Under the pieces are notes generated by a model. The model made no database searches and had not been told where the DNA came from. It saw only the letters and a program-made list of their open reading frames with translations. 64,000 bases of DNA from Ophiura sarsii (Eukaryota > Echinodermata > Ophiuroidea > Amphilepidida > Ophiuridae): positions 84,670,677 through 84,734,676 of the forward strand of contig CM069441.1 in assembly GCA_035610835.1 (NCBI GenBank), written 5' to 3'. Positions 60,684-64,000 of the stretch are shown piece by piece (position 1 is the stretch's first letter; every line of letters starts with the position of its first letter). The position numbers and the translations under genes were made by a program.

Positions 60684-62471
60684 TTAGTGACTTGGTCACA
60701 AGAATGCTGATTACTGGCCTAATTAAGCAAGTTGGAATTCAGATGGCCATTTTTTTTCCCCCGCAAAATATTATGTTCATTATCTACATCTACTGTACAA
60801 CTTAAATTTGTATATTTAGTATAGTTAGCCTTTGTTCAGAAATGAGAAGGCTTGGGCTAATCATTGGTATTTTGGCAACGCCGAAATGAATGGCTAAAGA
60901 TTCATGATGATTTTATGTGACAAGCAGCGACTTTTATTATAAGGCATGCCCACTCCTTCCGTGCCTGTCTGTAATATGACAGAACTGGCATATGGATGAA
61001 CAGTGAAATTAAACTCGTCATTGTTAGAGAGAGAGAAAAAGAAAGACCTTCTGAAATAATCAATGATCAATCATTAGGAATTACAAGATTTTCTAGGAGC
61101 ATTCTGGGTGGGCAGAAGAAAATGCATGGAAATCAGTAGTAAATAAGCTTTTGTAAATGAGTGCAGGAGTATAGAGTTTTTAAACATTTGGCAAACTTGT
61201 AATAGATCATGACAAAATTTAAAAATCGTGAAATTATATCCTCACGAAGATTTTGGCTTACGAAGTTCACAAAATACAGTACCTGTGAATTTAAAGTGTT
61301 TTACAATACTTGCAAAAGTAATGTATAATTTGTGATTCCTTTATGGATACCTGTTAACAGATGCAGGTAACATCAGGACATACTCTGCCTATGGCTAGGT
61401 TGCAGGACTTGAATATGTACTACATGTACATTGTACCTGCTGCGGAGTGCTGATACTAATAAGAGGCAATCCATTTCAGATACATGTACACCCTTTATCA
61501 ATTCCTGTCTCTGATAAAATGGGTTTCAGTAACCCAAAACGCTTTGAACTAGTTCATCACCAGGAGATTGAGCCTTAGAACGTGGCTCTCGTCCATATAT
61601 ATCTTATACTGGGATTCATTTAATATAGCACGGTTATGGTTATGATCATGGCATGAAAAACTATCGTATATCGGTTAATGGGCAAGCTACAACCCGCACT
61701 GCCCTCGGGGGAGTATACTAGAGTTTATCGTATGAGCATCACTGTTGTTTGCTTCACTCGTGGGCTATCGGCAGAACATAGATCTCGCTCGCTTTTGAAA
61801 TTGATGTTTCACAAATTATGTCGCTTTGTTTTGTCTGTTGTGTCAGTTCACAAATGATGATATTTTGTTGACTCTGTGACTGTTTGTTTGAATTCAGAAA
61901 ATCTTTTAAAGGAGCATTGCATCAAGGAATTATTTAAAAGAATCCTTCATTAATGCCGCAAGTCCATGCTATGTGGTCAAACCTAGCATGGTGGTAGAAG
62001 TTTATGTGCTGGTAATTTAAGGTATTAATGTAGGCAAAGATTTCCTTTAAAAATGATGGAATTGCAAGAAAATTATTTGAATGGTTTGATTCAGTATTTA
62101 TAACAATGATGTCATTTGATGACACTTATCTACTTAGTTTTTCATAGACAATGCGCTGGCCCTGCTCATCACCATGTAATTGTGGACCATCAGTCTATGA
62201 AAATTGCCTTTTCTGTGTGTGTCCGTAACAATTTGCTATACTTCCCTAAGATTCATATTTCTGAAATAAATATGATAGCTAAGATAACAAATACACGCTG
62301 AGTTGCAGGCTTACACTATAAGCTCAAACATATCACCTTCAGTAAAAAGACTAAGATAAGATGGTGGTTGAAATATGAACCTCTTGGTCACAACTATACA
62401 GTGAGTATTGCAATACATGCTTTACTTCAGTTTTATTTCAACCCTAAAAAAAATTTAAAAATAGTAAATGT

Positions 62472-62686
62472 CATGACCACAAGAGAATAGAAAGTTTGGA
62501 GGAATGAAGGTTGATTTTGGTACCTTTCGGGTATTTAGAAACAAATGAGCTCCTACCATTTCGGATTTTGATATCTCCTGGGAGTTGCCCAAACTTTTGC
62601 AAGAGGTTTAGGAGCTCATTTTGTTTCTAAATGCCTCAAGTACCCAAATCCACCTTCAACCCTTTCCTTCGCTCTTATGGTCATTG
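62472..62686. repeat. Hairpin element, ~90-bp arms
   Basis: ATGACCACAAGAG, then GGTATTTAGAAACAAATGAG and CTCCTA on the left; the inverse, with few mismatches, on the right (62602-62686). Confidence 0.8.
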
Positions 62687-63580
62687 GATACCCTATAGAT
62701 AAAGGGACATTTTGAAATGAACACTTTGAAGACCCTTGCAATTGCAAGATTAAAACGCAACCACTGATTTTCAGAAATAAAAAACTCCGAAGTGAAACAT
62801 ACATACATTTTATGAATTGTTGAAGTGTTGTACCTTGGAAGTAAAAACAGGCTATGTCACTGGACTGTTTCCTTGAGTTGAGATAGAGAGAATGATGAGG
62901 CAATGTTTATATTTGAATCCTGTTGTGCCACTGTGGGGGATCATCTCTGATTCCCAACATGGTAATAAACCACAAGTGCATAATGCGCTAGGTCAAAATA
63001 GTCGCATCACTTCTATCCTATTTGCTCTCTGTGTGCGTACATGTATATCTGTTTTTTGTTGAGCTGGATGAGCCAAGCTTTATAAAACAGCCTGAGGAAA
63101 TGTTGTTATCGCAACAATCTGGGAGCACCGAAATAACACATAAATTAATTTGTGCAACTGGGTAAGACGGGTAACCTGCAGGAATATTCCGCCAAATGAT
63201 GAGGGAGTGTATCAGTATCGGCATCAGTTTGATTTGATTTGATAACACCCAAGGGCATGGATAGTCAAATTGTTCAAGGAGTTTTTCAATAGAAGATAGT
63301 AGTGTTTGTGGGAGTGGGACTGACCGGATCCGTGACCGTATCCGCTTTTGAGAACAACATTTCAAATGTTCCTGTGAAATTATTGTATTTTTATCCTAGA
63401 CGCTCTCTATGACATTTACAAACCAACAGTGTTGTATAAACTTATAAATAAAATATTTATATGACTGGTAAATGACCAACGCATGGCATTTGGTTTCTTG
63501 AATATTGGAAACGAGCTATAGAGACGAAGCCAAGATATTAGGGGAAAACCCTTTGCCACTAACTTGCCTGCAATTATTAA

Positions 63581-63929
63581 AGGTGTATGTTGCGATCACT
63601 TTTTGGGGGCTATGATTTCTTTTTTACATCAAGATATTTTTATATCAGAAGAATCCCCATGTTTTTCCCAATATGTCTGTAAAATCTTAGGGGCCAGAAA
63701 TGTTCCATTTAGACATCATGGGCTAAAATGTGGTGAATTACTGCCAAAGGTGGTGAACCACCCACAAGTTTGTACTACTCAATTGGCAAATTTATTGTGA
63801 CCTTGTGCTTCTAAAATAAGAACCATTATGCAACTCAAACTTTGGAATGTGACCATTTTAAGGATGACTTTTCATGTAAAATAGAAAACATCAAGTTGAA
63901 AATCGAACCAGCAATCGGAACATCTACCT
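63581..63929. mobile_element. TTAA-flanked MITE, relative of 44022-44376
   Basis: TTAA at 63577-63580 and 63930-63933. Ends AGGTGTATGTTGCGATC and, inverted, AGGTAGATGTTCCGATT. Long internal identity to the 44022 copy. Confidence 0.8.
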
Positions 63930-64000
63930 TTAACAAATCAAATCATAGCTGTCAAAGCATGCTGCAAATGGATGCATGGACAAGTTACATTGTCAGGTAT

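Larger units (their letters stand above)
52895..64000 (+). other. MAPK1: ERK intron 3 (open, >11.1 kb)
   Basis: No HRDLK-, DFG- or TEY-type coding was seen on the + strand to the end of the window. Stretches without a listed element (about 53.4-56.4, 60.7-62.4 and 62.7-63.5 kb) show only AT-rich intronic sequence. One exception is 53990-54260, where GTCATGGAAA-like words recur. Confidence 0.7.

Noticed and set aside
52895..64000. ERK exon 4 within the window
   Set aside because: No reading on the + strand resembling YIVQDLMETDL or HRDLKPSN was found by eye, so intron 3 is left open.

Overview
The window looks like euchromatic, AT-rich DNA from a marine invertebrate deuterostome, most likely an echinoderm. 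The evidence is a metazoan ERK-type MAP kinase gene with multi-kilobase introns, a Ly6/uPAR-type exon, several LINE clades, a tRNA-derived SINE, and very dense small DNA transposons. The species call is inference. No prokaryotic features, CRISPR array or operon are present.

Layout. 1-1.7 kb: the 3' end of an L2/CR1-like LINE, then the terminal exon of a Ly6/uPAR protein. 2-35 kb: intergenic DNA made almost wholly of repeats. It holds an RTE retrotransposon split by a SINE, two copies of an element with a tRNA-like module, interstitial telomeric repeats split by a Harbinger-type element, a ~180-bp satellite array broken by a 100-N gap (18798-18897), a reverse-strand LINE with nested hAT elements, a run of TTAA-flanked inverted-repeat elements, and a minisatellite enclosed in inverted repeats. 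35.2-64 kb: the 5' part of an ERK (MAPK1/3-like) gene on the + strand. Coding exons lie at 35277-35389, 48457-48589 and 52839-52894 and join in frame to give residues 1-101. The remaining exons are beyond the window. Intron 1 is 13 kb, intron 2 is 4.2 kb and intron 3 exceeds 11 kb; all three carry many inverted-repeat transposons.

The most informative signals are in the repeats. Many inverted-repeat elements have readable target-site duplications: TTAA (piggyBac-type), TWA (Harbinger-type), TA (Tc1/mariner-type) and 8 bp (hAT-type). One TTAA family carries Pol III A and B boxes, so it resembles a MITE/SINE hybrid. A second family carries different tRNA-like modules in different copies. A SINE and a LINE in the same window share a 3' tail. 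A local tandem duplication gives filled and empty versions of one insertion site. Two inverted-repeat elements enclose minisatellites. All family assignments come from reading ends and target sites by eye; no database search was run.
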